Part shown: one piece after another, positions 52,238-61,261 of the stretch | Layout of the letters: each line of letters begins with the position of its first letter | Numbering within the stretch: position 1 is the stretch's first letter | NCBI RefSeq assembly: GCF_001552215.1 | Contig: NZ_BCQT01000006.1 | Span: 124,001 to 188,000, forward strand | Direction: 5' to 3' | Source of the DNA: Actinomadura macra NBRC 14102 | GTDB lineage: Bacteria > Actinomycetota > Actinomycetes > Streptosporangiales > Streptosporangiaceae | DNA length: 64,000 nt | Notes under the pieces: model-generated | What the model saw: only the letters and a program-made list of their open reading frames with translations | Told to the model about the DNA's origin: nothing | Databases searched by the model: none | Position numbers and translations under genes: made by a program

Positions 52238-52248
52238 ATTAAGAACAG

Positions 52249-52569
52249 CTATTCACACAGCTCCTGGCAGGGGAGGCAGCGGGCGGCGTCGGGGCGGGCT
52301 TCCAGGCGGCCTTCGGGGACGGGGCCGCCGCAGCCGAGGCAGCGGCCGTAGGTACCGGCGGCGATGCGGGCGAGGGCCGCCGTCACGGCGTCGCGGTGGC
52401 GTTCCAGGGATTCGAGGGCGGCCTCGACCCGGTCGCTGTCGGTGAGGCCGGAGCCGGCGTCGGCGGCGGAGCCGTCCCGGCCGGGGTGCTCGCTCCGGAG
52501 GATCGCTATGGAGCGATCCAAGCCGTCGACCATGGCCTCAAGGCGGGAGCGGGCGGCGTCGGTGTCCAC
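52249..52569 (-). CDS. TraR/DksA-type zinc finger protein
   Basis: A 106-residue protein: an N-terminal helical hairpin, then the four-Cys zinc site CLGCGGPVPEGRLEARP ... CLPCQ of the DksA/TraR family. In other bacteria these bind the RNA polymerase secondary channel. The acidic tip normally required for DksA action is not evident, so the mechanism may differ. Its 3' end abuts repeat B copy 2. Confidence 0.9.
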   Translation of the reverse strand: MDTDAARSRLEAMVDGLDRSIAILRSEHPGRDGSAADAGSGLTDSDRVEAALESLERHRDAVTAALARIAAGTYGRCLGCGGPVPEGRLEARPDAARCLPCQELCE

Positions 52570-52636
52570 GGTGGTCCGGGCTCCTCCCGGGCGGTCCCTG
52601 GCGGGGGGCTCACTTCCGGCCGCTGGGGGACGGCGG

Positions 52637-53413
52637 TCAGAACAGGGCGTCGGAATCGTTGCCGAGACTATCCCCGTTCGTCGATGGTTCTATGAGTTGT
52701 GGCCCGTTGTTTTTCACGTTGTTGACCGCCTTTGACACGGGGTAGGCCTCCATCGTCCCGGCCATGGCGGGGACGAGCAGGCCGCGCACCTCCTCGACGT
52801 CAGTCAGCGCGGGGTCGAGCCAGGCCTGCCAGCGGTCGGGCTCGACCACCATCGGCATCCGGTCGTGGATGCGGCCGAGGTCGTCGGGCGCGTCGGTGGT
52901 GATGACCGTGCAGGTCCACACCCATTCGTCAGCGGGGTTCTTCCACAGCTCGTAGAGGCCGGCGATGGCCATGAGCGCGTCGTCCTTGGGGTGGATGAAG
53001 AACGGCTGCTTCTGCGGTTTCTTGCTCTTCTTCTCGGCGGGCTCGTCCTGGCCCTGGAGGGTGTACCACTCGAAGTAGCCGTCGGCGGGGAGCAGGCAGC
53101 GGCGCTTGGCGAACGCGCGGCGGTAGGACGGCTTCTCGTGCGCCGTCTCGACCCGGGCGTTGATCATGCGGGAGCCGATGGACAGATCCTTGGCCCAGGA
53201 CGGTACGAGGCCCCACCGCAACGTCCGCAGCTGGCGGACGGCGGCCTCCTCCTCGGGGGCGTCCTTGGGGCGCCGGGTGAGGACGGCGGGGACCTGTTTG
53301 GTGGGGGCGACGTTGTAGTCGGGCTCGATGTCCCCGTCGACGGCGTCGAACTGGACCTGGAACTCGTCCAGCAGCTCCTGACGCGCCCGGGTGGTGGCAT
53401 AGCGACCGCACAT
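52637..53413 (-). CDS. SRAP/HMCES-type abasic-site processing protein (YedK)
   Basis: A 258-residue SRAP protein that crosslinks to abasic sites in single-stranded DNA through Cys2 (MCGRYATT). Other expected positions: PDYNVAPT with the Asn, GYFEWY with the active Glu, and IHDRMPMVV with the His. The segment KKSKKPQKQPFFIH is the usual loop. The gene lies between sigR and aroA, as Rv3226c does in M. tuberculosis as I recall. Confidence 0.95.
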   Translation of the reverse strand: MCGRYATTRARQELLDEFQVQFDAVDGDIEPDYNVAPTKQVPAVLTRRPKDAPEEEAAVRQLRTLRWGLVPSWAKDLSIGSRMINARVETAHEKPSYRRAFAKRRCLLPADGYFEWYTLQGQDEPAEKKSKKPQKQPFFIHPKDDALMAIAGLYELWKNPADEWVWTCTVITTDAPDDLGRIHDRMPMVVEPDRWQAWLDPALTDVEEVRGLLVPAMAGTMEAYPVSKAVNNVKNNGPQLIEPSTNGDSLGNDSDALF

Positions 53414-53463
53414 GCCTCCATCCTGCCCGCTTGAGGCGCGGCGCGGTGGGCATGTAGCGGGTC

Positions 53464-54168
53464 ATGCGACCCATCACGACCTTGGCCCGCCCGTTCGTGG
53501 CGGCGCCGTACATCATGTCCGGCCTGGACGCGCTCCGGGATCCGCGCGGGCGGGCCGAGCAGGTCGGCCCGTCCGTCAAGCCGATCGCGGACCGGATCGA
53601 GTGGCTGCCGAAGGACCCGGAGGCGCTCGTCCGGATCGAGGGGGCGGTGAGCCTCGGTACCGGCGCGCTGCTGCTGACCGGCAGGTTCCGGCGGCTGACC
53701 ACGCTGCTGCTCGCGGCGCAGCTGCTGCCCGCGCTGGCGACCGAGCACCGCTACTGGACCGAGGACGACCCGGAGCGCCGCGCGAACGAGCGGTCCCACC
53801 TGCTGAAGAACGCCGGGCTGTTCGGGGCGCTGCTCATGGTGGCGGGCGAGCCGCGGCGCGCGCCGCGGACCGCCGAACTGCGCCGGCGGGCGCGGGAGAC
53901 GCAGATCAGGAGCGGCGCGGAGGCCAAGGCGCTGCGCCGCGAGGCCGCCGCGACGTTGAAGGACGCGCGGCGGGAGGCGGCGCGCCAGGTGCGGCAGGCC
54001 CGCGCCGAGGGCGCCCGGAAGGCGGCCAGGTCCGGGACGAGGGTCACGAAGGTCGCCAAGAGCGCGAAGGCGGCGCGGGCCGGCGCGGCCGGCAGAGCGG
54101 CCAAGGCGGGCAAGTCGGTCAAGGCCACGGCCAGGAAGAGCCGTGCGATGGCGGGCTCCCGGCGCTGA
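53464..54168 (+). CDS. DoxX family protein with long basic tail
   Basis: A 234-residue protein. The N-terminal ~125 residues are a DoxX-type membrane domain (ARPFVAAPYIMSGLDALRDP; GAVSLGTGALLLTGRFRRLTTLLLAAQLL; LLKNAGLFGALLMVAGEP). The last ~105 residues are almost only Ala, Lys, Arg, Gly and Thr, similar in composition to histone H1 or Lsr2/HupB tails, with no Asp/Glu after residue ~185. DoxX proteins take part in membrane thiol and redox systems; the tail is an addition. Start ATG 53464. Confidence 0.85.
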   Translation: MRPITTLARPFVAAPYIMSGLDALRDPRGRAEQVGPSVKPIADRIEWLPKDPEALVRIEGAVSLGTGALLLTGRFRRLTTLLLAAQLLPALATEHRYWTEDDPERRANERSHLLKNAGLFGALLMVAGEPRRAPRTAELRRRARETQIRSGAEAKALRREAAATLKDARREAARQVRQARAEGARKAARSGTRVTKVAKSAKAARAGAAGRAAKAGKSVKATARKSRAMAGSRR

Positions 54169-54217
54169 GGTCCGCGGCCACTTCCCGAAGACAACCTTAA
54201 AAGAGGCTCAAATCGGT

Positions 54218-54243
54218 TGAACCGCGCGCCGGTGCGGTCCCGT
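54218..54243 (+). promoter_or_regulatory. ECF-type promoter of the sigma/anti-sigma operon
   Basis: TGAACC (54218-54223), 17 bases, CGT (54241-54243), 48 bp upstream of the sigma ATG. Identical in form to the promoter of the CHRD gene at 55836; resembles the SigL consensus of M. tuberculosis (TGAACC-N16-18-CGT). Confidence 0.7.
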
Positions 54244-54291
54244 ACTGCTGGCTGACCGCCCGTTCCCCCGACCTGACGGAGACGCCCGGCC

Positions 54292-54894
54292 ATGGCAGCA
54301 CCCGGATCGACCGGACGCCGGACCGGCGGGCTGCGGAGCCTTATCCGCAGGCCCGGCGGGCCCGCCCGGCCGCAGCCGAGATCGGCAGACGACGACGAGC
54401 GCATCGTCGCCGAGTTGTATCGCGATTACCATCGCCCTCTGCTGGCCTTCGTCCTGCGGCTCACCGGCGGCGACCGCCAGTGGGCCGAGGACGTGGTCCA
54501 GGAGACCATGATCCGCGCGTGGCGCAGCGCCGACCGGCTGGACGACCGCACGGCATCGCTGATGCCTTGGCTCGCCACGGTCGCCCGGCGTATCGTCATC
54601 GACAACCGGCGGTACCGGGAGGTCCGGCCGCCGGAGGTAGGCGACAGCCCCCTGGAGAACCTGCCGATGGCGGACGAGATGGACGGCCTGCTGCACAAGG
54701 TCGTCGTGGCGGAGGCGCTCGCCTCGCTCTCGCCCGCGCACCGGCAGGCACTGACCGAGACGGTATTGCGCGACCGGACGGTGAACCAGGCCGCCGAGGC
54801 GCTCGGGATCCCGGTAGGAACGGTCAAGTCCCGTGTGTACTACGCATTGCGCGCATTGCGCGTGGCCTTGGAGGAAAGGGGCGTGACGGCATGA
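54292..54894 (+). CDS. ECF sigma factor (SigL/SigK-like)
   Basis: A 200-residue ECF sigma factor. Region 2: IVAELYRDYHRPLLAFVLRLTGG ... AEDVVQETMIRAWR; linker MPWLATVARRIVIDNRRYRE; region 4: LASLSPAHRQALTETVLRDRTV and AEALGIPVGTVKSRVYYALRAL. An Arg/Gly/Pro-rich ~35-residue N terminus precedes it. The stop overlaps the anti-sigma start (ATGA). Its own promoter matches that of the CHRD gene, so a regulon with at least these two units is indicated. Confidence 0.93.
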   Translation: MAAPGSTGRRTGGLRSLIRRPGGPARPQPRSADDDERIVAELYRDYHRPLLAFVLRLTGGDRQWAEDVVQETMIRAWRSADRLDDRTASLMPWLATVARRIVIDNRRYREVRPPEVGDSPLENLPMADEMDGLLHKVVVAEALASLSPAHRQALTETVLRDRTVNQAAEALGIPVGTVKSRVYYALRALRVALEERGVTA

Positions 54895-55721
54895 GCTCCC
54901 AGGTCGAGCACACCGACGTCGGCGCCTATGCGCTGGGCCTTTTGGAGGACGGTGACCGCCGCGCCTTCGAGGTGCACCTCAGCGATTGCGAGTCCTGTTC
55001 GGAAGAGCTCCGGCAGATGACGGGAATGGCGCGGGCCCTTTCCGGGATCGGACCGTTCCTGGCGTCGGCGGATCAGGTGGCGGACGAGCCGCCCGACGGC
55101 CCCGACCGGCTCGACGGGGCCGGCGGCACGTCCGGGCGCCCGCCCGGGACGGTGTCGACCCTCAGCCCGCGGGAGCCGGGCGAGGAGGACCCGTCCGCCG
55201 CGGCGGCACCGGTCATCGACATGCTGCGCCGGCGACAGCGGGCCGAGCGCCGGTTTCGGCGCGGGACCTACATCATCGGGACGGTGGCGGCCGCCGCGCT
55301 GCTCGCCACCGGGGTGACCATCGGTACCTCACTCGACAACGAGAGCGTGTCCCCCGACCAGCACGCCGGGCACGGCCCGGCACAGGCCCTGGTCATCTGG
55401 GGTGAGCGCCACCAGGCCGCCAACACGGGGACGGGCGCGTCCGGCGTCGTCGGGCTGGAGAGCAAGGGCTGGGGAACACACGTCGGGCTGGAACTGCGGG
55501 GCGTCAAGGGCCCGCTGCGGTGCCATCTGGAGGCGGTGTCGCGCAACGGCGAGCGCAGCGTCGTCACCGGCTGGCAGGTCCCGCCCAAGGGGTACGGCGT
55601 GCCCGGCTCGCCCGCCCCGCTGGTGACACACGGTGGTACCGGGATCCTCCGCAAGGATCTCAGCCGCTTCGAGGTCGTGGTCGACAACGGCGGCCCGGTC
55701 CTGCTGACCATTCCACTCTGA
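54891..55721 (+). CDS. membrane anti-sigma factor with ZAS zinc motif
   Basis: A 276-residue anti-sigma factor. The cytosolic ZAS domain has His29-x3-Cys33-x2-Cys36 (VHLSDCESC) after TDVGAYALGLLEDGD. A Pro/Gly/Asp-rich linker leads to a single transmembrane helix (YIIGTVAAAALLATGVTIG, about residues 124-143). The extracytoplasmic domain (~130 residues) has two Trp-rich strands and one Cys. Topology implies release of the sigma factor by regulated proteolysis or zinc/thiol chemistry. Confidence 0.9.
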   Translation: MSSQVEHTDVGAYALGLLEDGDRRAFEVHLSDCESCSEELRQMTGMARALSGIGPFLASADQVADEPPDGPDRLDGAGGTSGRPPGTVSTLSPREPGEEDPSAAAAPVIDMLRRRQRAERRFRRGTYIIGTVAAAALLATGVTIGTSLDNESVSPDQHAGHGPAQALVIWGERHQAANTGTGASGVVGLESKGWGTHVGLELRGVKGPLRCHLEAVSRNGERSVVTGWQVPPKGYGVPGSPAPLVTHGGTGILRKDLSRFEVVVDNGGPVLLTIPL

Positions 55722-55740
55722 TTCCCGATCTGCGTACAAG

Positions 55741-55780
55741 ACCGCCCGGCCCGGCATTCCTGCCGCGCCGGGCGGTTTTA
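55741..55780 (+). terminator. intrinsic terminator of the sigma/anti-sigma operon
   Basis: ACCGCCCGGC ... GCCGGGCGGT with an inner CGGCA/TGCCG pairing, followed by TTTAT, 20 bp after the stop. Confidence 0.8.
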
Positions 55781-55835
55781 TCGTCATTAATGGCACGCTC
55801 CATTGAACGGTCGGACAAAAAGTTTTCGATCCCGC

Positions 55836-55861
55836 TGAACCCTGTGCGGGCCGCCGTCCGT
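55836..55861 (+). promoter_or_regulatory. ECF-type promoter of the CHRD gene
   Basis: TGAACC (55836-55841), 17 bases, CGT (55859-55861), 74 bp upstream of the ATG. Same elements and same spacing as the promoter of the adjacent ECF sigma operon. Confidence 0.7.
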
Positions 55862-55935
55862 GCGACTGGTTGAAAGGGAAACAACGTTCCGCACAGCCGA
55901 AGTGGCGGACAATCCTAGAGACCAGGGATAATTCC

Positions 55936-57303
55936 ATGTCCATTCGTAGAATCGCTCTTCCGGCGCTCGCCGCCGCCGCTTTCATCGCCGCGGGCGCGGG
56001 CGTGGCGGGCGCCACCGGGATGGCCGGATTCGCCGGAGCCCAGGCCGGGACGGCCGCCGGGCCGAAGGGCGAGGTGACCTTTCTGGCCGCGAGCCTGAAC
56101 GGCCGCAACGAGGTGCCGACGCAGGGCGGCCCGGCCGTCGGAGACCAGGACGGCAAGGCCCTTGCCGTGCTGCGGATCCAGGGGGACCGCCTCTGGTACG
56201 CGCTGCGCTGGCAGAACATCGCGGCCCCGACCGCCGGGCACATCCACCTGGGCGCCGCCGGGACGAACGGCGCGGTCAAGGTGCCGTTCTTCGCCGGGGC
56301 GTTGCCGGGCTCGGCCAGGGCCGTGACGGGCACCGTCAAGATCACCGACAAGGCCACCCTCGACCAGCTCCGCAAGGACCCGGGCGGCCTCTACGCCAAC
56401 CTGCACACCGGTGAGTTCCCCGGCGGGGCCGTGCGGGGCCAGTTGCACAAGCTGAGCCGGCCCGCCGACCTCAACGGGGTCCTCAACGGCGGCTCGCCCT
56501 CGACGCTACAGTCCATCGCGGACGGTGCGCAGGAGATCCCGGCGCCGGACGGCAAGCCGACCGGCGACCCCGACGGCCGCGCGACCGGGCTCGCCCGCCC
56601 CCACGACGGGACGCTGGCGTGGAACCTCACCTGGTCGTCCATCGCGCCACCGACCCTCGGCCACATCCACCGCGGCGCCCGGGGCGCCAACGGCCCGGTC
56701 GTGGCGGACCTGTTCGCCGCGCCGTCCGGGCTCCCGGCCTCGGTGACCGGCATCGCCGGCACATCGCAGATCGCACCCGACCTCGCGCGGCAGATCGCGC
56801 ACGCCCCGGGCGGCTTCTACACCAACCTGCACACCGCCGAGTTCCCCGGCGGCGCGGTGCGCGGCCAGCTCGCCCCCGCCCCCGGCCGCACGCCCCGCGC
56901 GTTCACCAAGGCCGTCGTCGAAGGCGTGCAGATCTACCGCTGCACCCCCCAGCCGTCCGGCGGCAACGCCTTCACCCAGGACGGCGTCGCCGCGGTGCTG
57001 GAGGACTCCATCCGCCACTCGTTCGTCAAGCCCGGTCCGACCGGCCCGCCGCAGTGGATCGCCGCCGACGGCAGCGCCGTGACGGGCAAGGCCGTGACCA
57101 AGACCCCGAACGGCCCCGGCAACATCCCCGAGCTGGTCCTGGACGCGACCCAGACCGGCACGCAGGGCGGCCTGCTGTCGAGCACGACGCAGATCCTGCG
57201 GCTGAACACGGTCGGCGGCGTCGCCCCGGACGGCGCCTGCGACCCGGCCACGCGGCCCGTCGCCCGTGTCCCCTACAAGGCCGACTACCTCTTCATCGGC
57301 TGA
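55936..57303 (+). CDS. secreted protein with two CHRD domains and a DUF3455 domain
   Basis: A 455-residue exported protein. A signal peptide (about residues 1-30, [20 protein letters not shown]) is followed by two CHRD (chordin-like) domains, ~residues 45-175 and ~180-315. Both contain GHIH..A.G.NG and end with [15 protein letters not shown]. The C-terminal ~130 residues are DUF3455-like (GVQIYRC, then [14 protein letters not shown]). The CHRD repeat is a cell-surface module of unknown binding partner. ATG 55936 is chosen for the signal peptide. An ECF promoter matching that of the upstream sigma factor precedes it. Confidence 0.9.
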   Translation: MSIRRIALPALAAAAFIAAGAGVAGATGMAGFAGAQAGTAAGPKGEVTFLAASLNGRNEVPTQGGPAVGDQDGKALAVLRIQGDRLWYALRWQNIAAPTAGHIHLGAAGTNGAVKVPFFAGALPGSARAVTGTVKITDKATLDQLRKDPGGLYANLHTGEFPGGAVRGQLHKLSRPADLNGVLNGGSPSTLQSIADGAQEIPAPDGKPTGDPDGRATGLARPHDGTLAWNLTWSSIAPPTLGHIHRGARGANGPVVADLFAAPSGLPASVTGIAGTSQIAPDLARQIAHAPGGFYTNLHTAEFPGGAVRGQLAPAPGRTPRAFTKAVVEGVQIYRCTPQPSGGNAFTQDGVAAVLEDSIRHSFVKPGPTGPPQWIAADGSAVTGKAVTKTPNGPGNIPELVLDATQTGTQGGLLSSTTQILRLNTVGGVAPDGACDPATRPVARVPYKADYLFIG

Positions 57304-57347
57304 TCTTCACAACCCTCCGTCCGACCGGGGCCGCTAGCCTTGCGGGT

Positions 57348-58634
57348 ATGTCCGTACCGCACTGGCCGGCCCCGGTCGCACGCGTCCCCATCGACGCCAC
57401 CGTGCCGCTGCCCGGCTCGAAGTCGATGACGAACCGGGCGCTGGTCCTCGCCGCGCTGGCCGAGGACCCCACCCGCATCAGCCGCCCCCTGCACAGCAGG
57501 GACACCGAGCTGATGGCCGCGGCGCTGCGCGCCCTGGGTGCCGGGGTCGGCGAAGACGGAACCGGCGGAGAGCACGCCGACTGGCAGGTCCTCCCGGCCG
57601 ATCTGACCGGCCCGGCCCGGGTGGATGTGGGCCTCGCCGGCACCGTGATGCGGTTCCTGCCGCCGGTCGCGGCGCTCGCGTCCGGCGAGGTCGCGATCGA
57701 CGGCGACCCGCGCGCCCGCGAGCGGCCGATGGGCCCGATCATCTCCGCGCTGCGGGCGCTCGGCGCCACCATCGACGACGACGGGCGTGGCGCGCTCCCC
57801 TTCACCGTGCGGGGGACGGGCGCGGTGCCGGGCGGGCCGGTCACGATCGACGCGTCCGGGTCGTCGCAGCTGGTGTCCGGGCTGCTGCTGGCCGCGCCGC
57901 GCTTCGAGAAGGGCGTGGAGGTCCGGCACGAGGGACCGCCGGTCCCGTCGGCGCCGCACCTGGCGATGACCGTCCAGATGCTGCGGGACGCCGGCGCCGC
58001 GGTCGAGACCGGCGAGGACGTGTGGCACGTCGCGCCGGGGCCGATCCGGAGCCGCGAGTGGCGCATCGAGCCCGATCTGTCCAATGCCGCGCAGTTCCTC
58101 GGCGCCGCGCTGGTGACGGGCGGCCGGGTGACCGTCCCCGGCTGGCCTGCCGAGACGACGCAGCCGGGTGACGCGTTGCGCGGGCTGCTCGCCGACATGG
58201 GCGCCGAGGTCGCCCTGGGCCCGGACGGCCTGACCGTGCGCGGCCCCGGCGGGTTCTGCGGGCTGAACGCCGACCTGCACGAGGTCGGGGAGCTGACGCC
58301 GGTGCTGGCAGCGCTCGCCGCGCTCGCCGACTCGCCGTCCCGGCTGACCGGGATCGCGCACCTGCGCGGCCACGAGACCGACCGGCTGGCAGCGCTCGTC
58401 ACCGAGATCAACGCACTGGGCGGCGACGCACGCGAACTGCCCGACGGCCTGGAGATCCGGCCGAGGCCGCTGCGCGGCGGCGTCTTCCACACCTACGACG
58501 ACCACCGGATGGTCATGGCCGCGGCCCTGCTGGGGCTGGCGGTTCCCGGTGTGGAGGTGGAGAATCCGGCCACCGTGGGCAAGACTCTTCCGAACTTCAC
58601 GCGGTTGTGGGCGTCGATGCTGGCGCCCGCCTGA
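57348..58634 (+). CDS. aroA: 3-phosphoshikimate 1-carboxyvinyltransferase (EPSP synthase)
   Basis: A 428-residue shikimate-pathway enzyme joining shikimate-3-phosphate and PEP. Motifs: [19 protein letters not shown] near the N terminus, [45 protein letters not shown] and [16 protein letters not shown]. It contains the sensitive-type GLAGTVMRF segment. ATG 57348, 44 bp after the CHRD gene. The rsgA gene follows, as in Streptomyces and Mycobacterium. Confidence 0.96.
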   Translation: MSVPHWPAPVARVPIDATVPLPGSKSMTNRALVLAALAEDPTRISRPLHSRDTELMAAALRALGAGVGEDGTGGEHADWQVLPADLTGPARVDVGLAGTVMRFLPPVAALASGEVAIDGDPRARERPMGPIISALRALGATIDDDGRGALPFTVRGTGAVPGGPVTIDASGSSQLVSGLLLAAPRFEKGVEVRHEGPPVPSAPHLAMTVQMLRDAGAAVETGEDVWHVAPGPIRSREWRIEPDLSNAAQFLGAALVTGGRVTVPGWPAETTQPGDALRGLLADMGAEVALGPDGLTVRGPGGFCGLNADLHEVGELTPVLAALAALADSPSRLTGIAHLRGHETDRLAALVTEINALGGDARELPDGLEIRPRPLRGGVFHTYDDHRMVMAAALLGLAVPGVEVENPATVGKTLPNFTRLWASMLAPA

Positions 58635-58650
58635 GACAGGGGTTGGACCA

Positions 58651-59658
58651 CTGGCACGACGAGCACGCGACTACGACGAGGACGACGTCCGGGTGCGCCC
58701 CGGGCGTCGCGGGTCACGTCCGCGGACCCGCCGCCGCCCGGCGCACGAGGACGCCTCGCCGGGGCTGGTCACCGCCGTGGACCGCGGCCGCTACCGCTGC
58801 CTCGTGGCCGCCGGGACCCCCGGGGAACGCGCCGTCACCGCCATGCGGGCCCGCGAGCTCGGCCGCAAGGGCGTGGTCGTCGGTGACCATGTCGCACTGG
58901 TCGGGGACGTGACGGGCGACACCGACACCCTCGCCCGGATCGTCCGGGTGGAGCCCCGGACGTCGTCGCTGCGCCGCACCGCCGACGACACCGACCCGTT
59001 CGAGCGGATCATCGTCGCGAACGCCGACCGGCTCGTGATCGTCACGGCGCTCGCCGACCCCGAGCCCCGCCCCCGCATGATCGACCGGCAGCTCGTCGCC
59101 GCCTTCGACGCCGGCATGGACCCGCTGCTCTGCCTCACCAAGGCCGATCTCGCCGACCCCGCCGGGCTGGTCTCCGAGTACGCGCCGATCGGCGTCCCCT
59201 ACGTCGTGACCCGACGCGGCGGTGACCTGGAGGGGCTGCGTGAGCACCTGACCGGGCACACCAGCGTGCTCGTCGGCCACTCCGGCGTGGGGAAGTCCAC
59301 CCTGGTCAACGCGCTGGTTCCGGATGCCGAGCGCGCGGTCAGCCACGTCAACGCCGTCACCGGGCGCGGCCGGCACACCTCGTCCTCGGCCATCGCGCTG
59401 GAACTGCCCGGCGGGGACGGCTGGATCATCGACACCCCGGGCGTGCGGAGCTTCGGGCTGGCGCACGTCAAGCCGGAGAACGTCGTCCGCGCGTTCGACG
59501 ACCTCGCCGAGGGTGCGGAGGAGCGCTGCCCGCCGCACTGCGACCACCTCCAGGACGACTGCGGCCTGGACGGCTGGGTCAAGGACGGCCGTGCCAGCCG
59601 CGCACGCCTGGACTCCCTGCGCCGCCTGCTCTCCAGCCGCGAGGGCGAAGCCGAGTAG
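58651..59658 (+). CDS. rsgA: ribosome small-subunit-dependent GTPase A
   Basis: A ~335-residue circularly permuted GTPase acting in late 30S assembly. OB-fold N domain (GLVTAVDRGRYRCLVA), G4 LTKADL before G1 GHSGVGKSTLVNAL, then G3 DTPGV, and the C-terminal zinc site CPPHCDHLQDDC. Family N termini begin just before the conserved DYDEDDVRVRPGRR, but the only initiation-like codon there is CTG 58651, which has AGGGG eight bases upstream; the nearest standard starts are GTG 58693 (inside the conserved segment) and ATG 58549 (well inside aroA). The start is therefore uncertain. Confidence 0.9.
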   Translation: MARRARDYDEDDVRVRPGRRGSRPRTRRRPAHEDASPGLVTAVDRGRYRCLVAAGTPGERAVTAMRARELGRKGVVVGDHVALVGDVTGDTDTLARIVRVEPRTSSLRRTADDTDPFERIIVANADRLVIVTALADPEPRPRMIDRQLVAAFDAGMDPLLCLTKADLADPAGLVSEYAPIGVPYVVTRRGGDLEGLREHLTGHTSVLVGHSGVGKSTLVNALVPDAERAVSHVNAVTGRGRHTSSSAIALELPGGDGWIIDTPGVRSFGLAHVKPENVVRAFDDLAEGAEERCPPHCDHLQDDCGLDGWVKDGRASRARLDSLRRLLSSREGEAE

Positions 59659-59672
59659 TCGGGCATGTCGCG

Positions 59673-59688
59673 ACGTTTCGGAAAACGT
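59673..59688. promoter_or_regulatory. inverted repeat in the FAD oxidase promoter
   Basis: ACGTTT-cgga-AAACGT, perfect 6-bp arms, 35 bp before the ATG in a 64-bp gap. It resembles a LacI/TetR-class operator. Confidence 0.45.
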
Positions 59689-59722
59689 TCCGCGCGCCGC
59701 GCTGAGCCGAAACAATGACCGC

Positions 59723-61228
59723 ATGGAACGGCGAGCGGTGCTCAGGGCGGCGGCGCTGGGCGGTCTGGCCGCGGCCGGGTGCTCCGACGAGGACCGGCCG
59801 CCGCCCACGCGGGCGACGCGTCCCGCCGCCGGGCGCCCCGGAGCCACCGTCACCCCGGCTGACTGGAACGCGCTGCCCAAGCACCTCACAGGCAGGCTCG
59901 TCCGTCCCGGCGACGCCTCCTATTCCGACGCGCGCCGCCTCTACATCCCCCGATATGACGGCATCCGGCCGCTGGGGATCGCCTACTGCGCGTCCCCCGG
60001 CGACGTGAGCACGTGCCTGGCGTTCGCGGCCAAGAACCGGGTGCCGGTGGCCGTGCGCTGCGGCGGGCACAGCTACGCGGGCTGGTCCACGGGTACGGGC
60101 CTGGTCATCGACGTCTCCGCGATGAGCACGGTGACGCCGGACGGGGACCGCGCGACCGTCGGCGCGGGAACCCGGCTGATCGATCTGTACGACCGGCTCG
60201 CACGCGAGGGCGTGAGCGTCCCGGCGGGAAGCTGCCCCACGGTCGGGGTGGCCGGGCTGACACTGGGCGGCGGCCTCGGCGTCACGTCCCGCGCGTACGG
60301 GCTCACCTGCGACGTCCTGGAGTCGATCGACGTCGTCACCGCGGACGGGCGGATCCGGACCTGCGACGCGAACCGCGACCGCGACCTGTTCTGGGCGTGC
60401 CGGGGCGGGGGCGGCGGGAACTTCGGGGTCGCGGTCTCGTTCGCGTTCCGCACGCACCGGGTCGGCGATGTCACGCCGTTCTCCCTGCGCTGGCCCTGGT
60501 CACGGGCGTCGGAGGTGGTCCGCGGCTGGCAGCGGTGGGCCCCGTCGGCCCCCGACGGGGTCTGGACGAGCCTCCAGCTCAACAGCCGTCCGTCCGAGGG
60601 CGTCCCGAGCGTCGAGGTCTCCGGGGTCGCGCTCGACGACGCCGGACCGTACCTGGACCGGCTGACCGCCGCGACCGGTGTCGACCCCGGCACGTCCAGC
60701 GCGCGGACCCGCACCTACATGGACGCGATGAAGTTCATGGGTGGCTGCGCCGGAAGCACCGTCGACCAGTGCCATGGGCAGGGCTCGCTCCCCGGCCAGC
60801 GGCCCGGCGGCACCTTCCCGAGGACGGACTACAACGGCAAGTCGCATGTCGCGTACCGCCCGTTGCCGGACGTCGCCATCGGCGCGCTCCTGCGGCGCTT
60901 CGAGCAGGGCAACGACGTCGGCGACAGGTCCGTCCTGATGGACGCGATGGGCGGGGCGATCGGGCGGATCCGTCCGGGCGACACGGCGTTCCCGCACCGG
61001 GCGGCGCTGTTCTGCGTCCAGTACCTCGCGCCGGACAATGCCTGGCTGGACGGGACGCACCGGGCGATGGAGCCGTACCTCGGCGGCACCGCCTACGTGA
61101 ACTACGTCGACAGCGGGCTGAAGGGCTGGGCACGCGCCTACTACGGCGCCAACCTCGAACGGCTCGCGAAGACGAAGGCGGCCTACGACCCCGGCCACCT
61201 GTTCACCTTCCCGCAGGCGATCAGCTAG
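59723..61228 (+). CDS. secreted FAD-linked oxidase (berberine bridge enzyme family)
   Basis: A 501-residue flavoprotein. The N terminus has Arg3-Arg4 and a lipobox-like AAAGC with Cys20, so export (possibly by Tat) and lipidation are likely. FAD_binding_4 domain with His116 in RCGGHSYAG and Cys171 in GSCPTVGVAGLTLGGGLG: the pair needed for bicovalent (8-alpha-histidyl, 6-S-cysteinyl) FAD attachment. The C-terminal BBE motif is YVNYVDSGL ... YGANLERLAKTKAAYDP. Relatives oxidise sugars and natural products; the substrate here is unknown. Confidence 0.92.
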   Translation: MERRAVLRAAALGGLAAAGCSDEDRPPPTRATRPAAGRPGATVTPADWNALPKHLTGRLVRPGDASYSDARRLYIPRYDGIRPLGIAYCASPGDVSTCLAFAAKNRVPVAVRCGGHSYAGWSTGTGLVIDVSAMSTVTPDGDRATVGAGTRLIDLYDRLAREGVSVPAGSCPTVGVAGLTLGGGLGVTSRAYGLTCDVLESIDVVTADGRIRTCDANRDRDLFWACRGGGGGNFGVAVSFAFRTHRVGDVTPFSLRWPWSRASEVVRGWQRWAPSAPDGVWTSLQLNSRPSEGVPSVEVSGVALDDAGPYLDRLTAATGVDPGTSSARTRTYMDAMKFMGGCAGSTVDQCHGQGSLPGQRPGGTFPRTDYNGKSHVAYRPLPDVAIGALLRRFEQGNDVGDRSVLMDAMGGAIGRIRPGDTAFPHRAALFCVQYLAPDNAWLDGTHRAMEPYLGGTAYVNYVDSGLKGWARAYYGANLERLAKTKAAYDPGHLFTFPQAIS

Positions 61229-61261
61229 CCGGCGGGGCTCGCACGGCGCCCGGGGTCCGCC

